From Burkholderiaceae bacterium (GTDB lineage Bacteria > Pseudomonadota > Gammaproteobacteria > Burkholderiales > Burkholderiaceae): DNA of 5,335 nucleotides. The notes beneath the pieces are model-generated. The model ran no database searches and was not told the origin of the DNA. It saw nothing but the letters and a program-made list of their open reading frames with translations. Positions 5,214 to 5,335 of this stretch are shown piece by piece (position 1 is the stretch's first letter; each line of letters opens with the position of its first letter). The DNA lies in contig CANHLB010000138.1 of assembly GCA_947461335.1 (NCBI GenBank), forward strand, positions 1 to 5,335, in the 5' to 3' direction. The position numbers and the translations under genes are program-made.

Positions 5214-5335
5214 ATTGTTAGCCAAGCTAAGCTCGCTTTAATAAGCGCCTCATCACCAGGCTCGGTAGTAAATACTTCACCAAATCCAATGATTTCTGCG
5301 GCATCAGCAATATTGTGATGTGGACATAAGGCGCT
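5210..5335 (-). CDS. hemD: Probable uroporphyrinogen-III synthase HemD, C-terminal end (runs off the right edge)
   Basis: The last 41 codons of a minus-strand gene are open from 5335 to a TAA at 5212-5210. The peptide contains CPHHNIADAAEIIGFGEVFTTEPGDEALIKASLAWL. The pattern 'PH..IA.AA..+GF..V......GDEAL+.A' fits the end of uroporphyrinogen-III synthase, which closes and inverts hydroxymethylbilane to uroporphyrinogen III in haem synthesis. The HemD family is poorly conserved and only the tail is visible, so this is a moderate call; the coding nature is better supported than the name. If it is HemD, it is a free-standing form, because the frame ends here without a HemX extension. It converges on ubiC with a 4-base overlap of stop codons. 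Confidence 0.6.
   Translation of the reverse strand, partial: SALCPHHNIADAAEIIGFGEVFTTEPGDEALIKASLAWLTI

Overview
The window reads as ordinary chromosome from a small-genome betaproteobacterium, most likely Polynucleobacter or a close Burkholderiaceae relative. This is an inference from moderate GC, very tight gene packing and protein sequences typical of Betaproteobacteria (PdxH, RhlE with a Gly/Arg tail, a long-form UbiC). No mobile element, tRNA, rRNA, CRISPR array or phage gene is visible.

Layout. At the left edge is the 5' end of tcdA (tRNA t6A dehydratase, minus strand). It diverges from pdxH (pyridoxamine-phosphate oxidase, plus) across only 22 bases. pdxH converges on msrA (methionine sulfoxide reductase A, minus), and the two stop codons overlap. 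msrA in turn diverges from a class-3-type aldehyde dehydrogenase gene (plus) across about 49 bases. A roughly 230-base leader follows, holding a possible 46-codon small ORF, a weak terminator-like hairpin and two clear hairpins; one of these sits on the ribosome binding site of the next gene. That gene is rhlE (DEAD-box RNA helicase with a Gly-rich, RGG-like tail and three DSRPARSA repeats). It is followed after 2 bases by ubiC (chorismate lyase), almost certainly co-transcribed. The right edge holds the 3' end of a minus-strand gene, probably hemD (uroporphyrinogen-III synthase), whose stop codon also overlaps that of ubiC.

Functionally this is a housekeeping set: tRNA modification, vitamin B6 cofactor synthesis, protein repair, aldehyde oxidation, RNA remodelling, ubiquinone precursor synthesis and tetrapyrrole synthesis. 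No new enzyme system or defence locus was found. The observations worth a second look are at the RNA and signal level: a likely leaderless pdxH transcript, a structured rhlE leader with a sequestered ribosome binding site, three separate hairpins closed by the same C(GAAA)G tetraloop in the rhlE-ubiC unit, tandem hairpins inside ubiC, and two stop-codon overlaps using the same four-base word.
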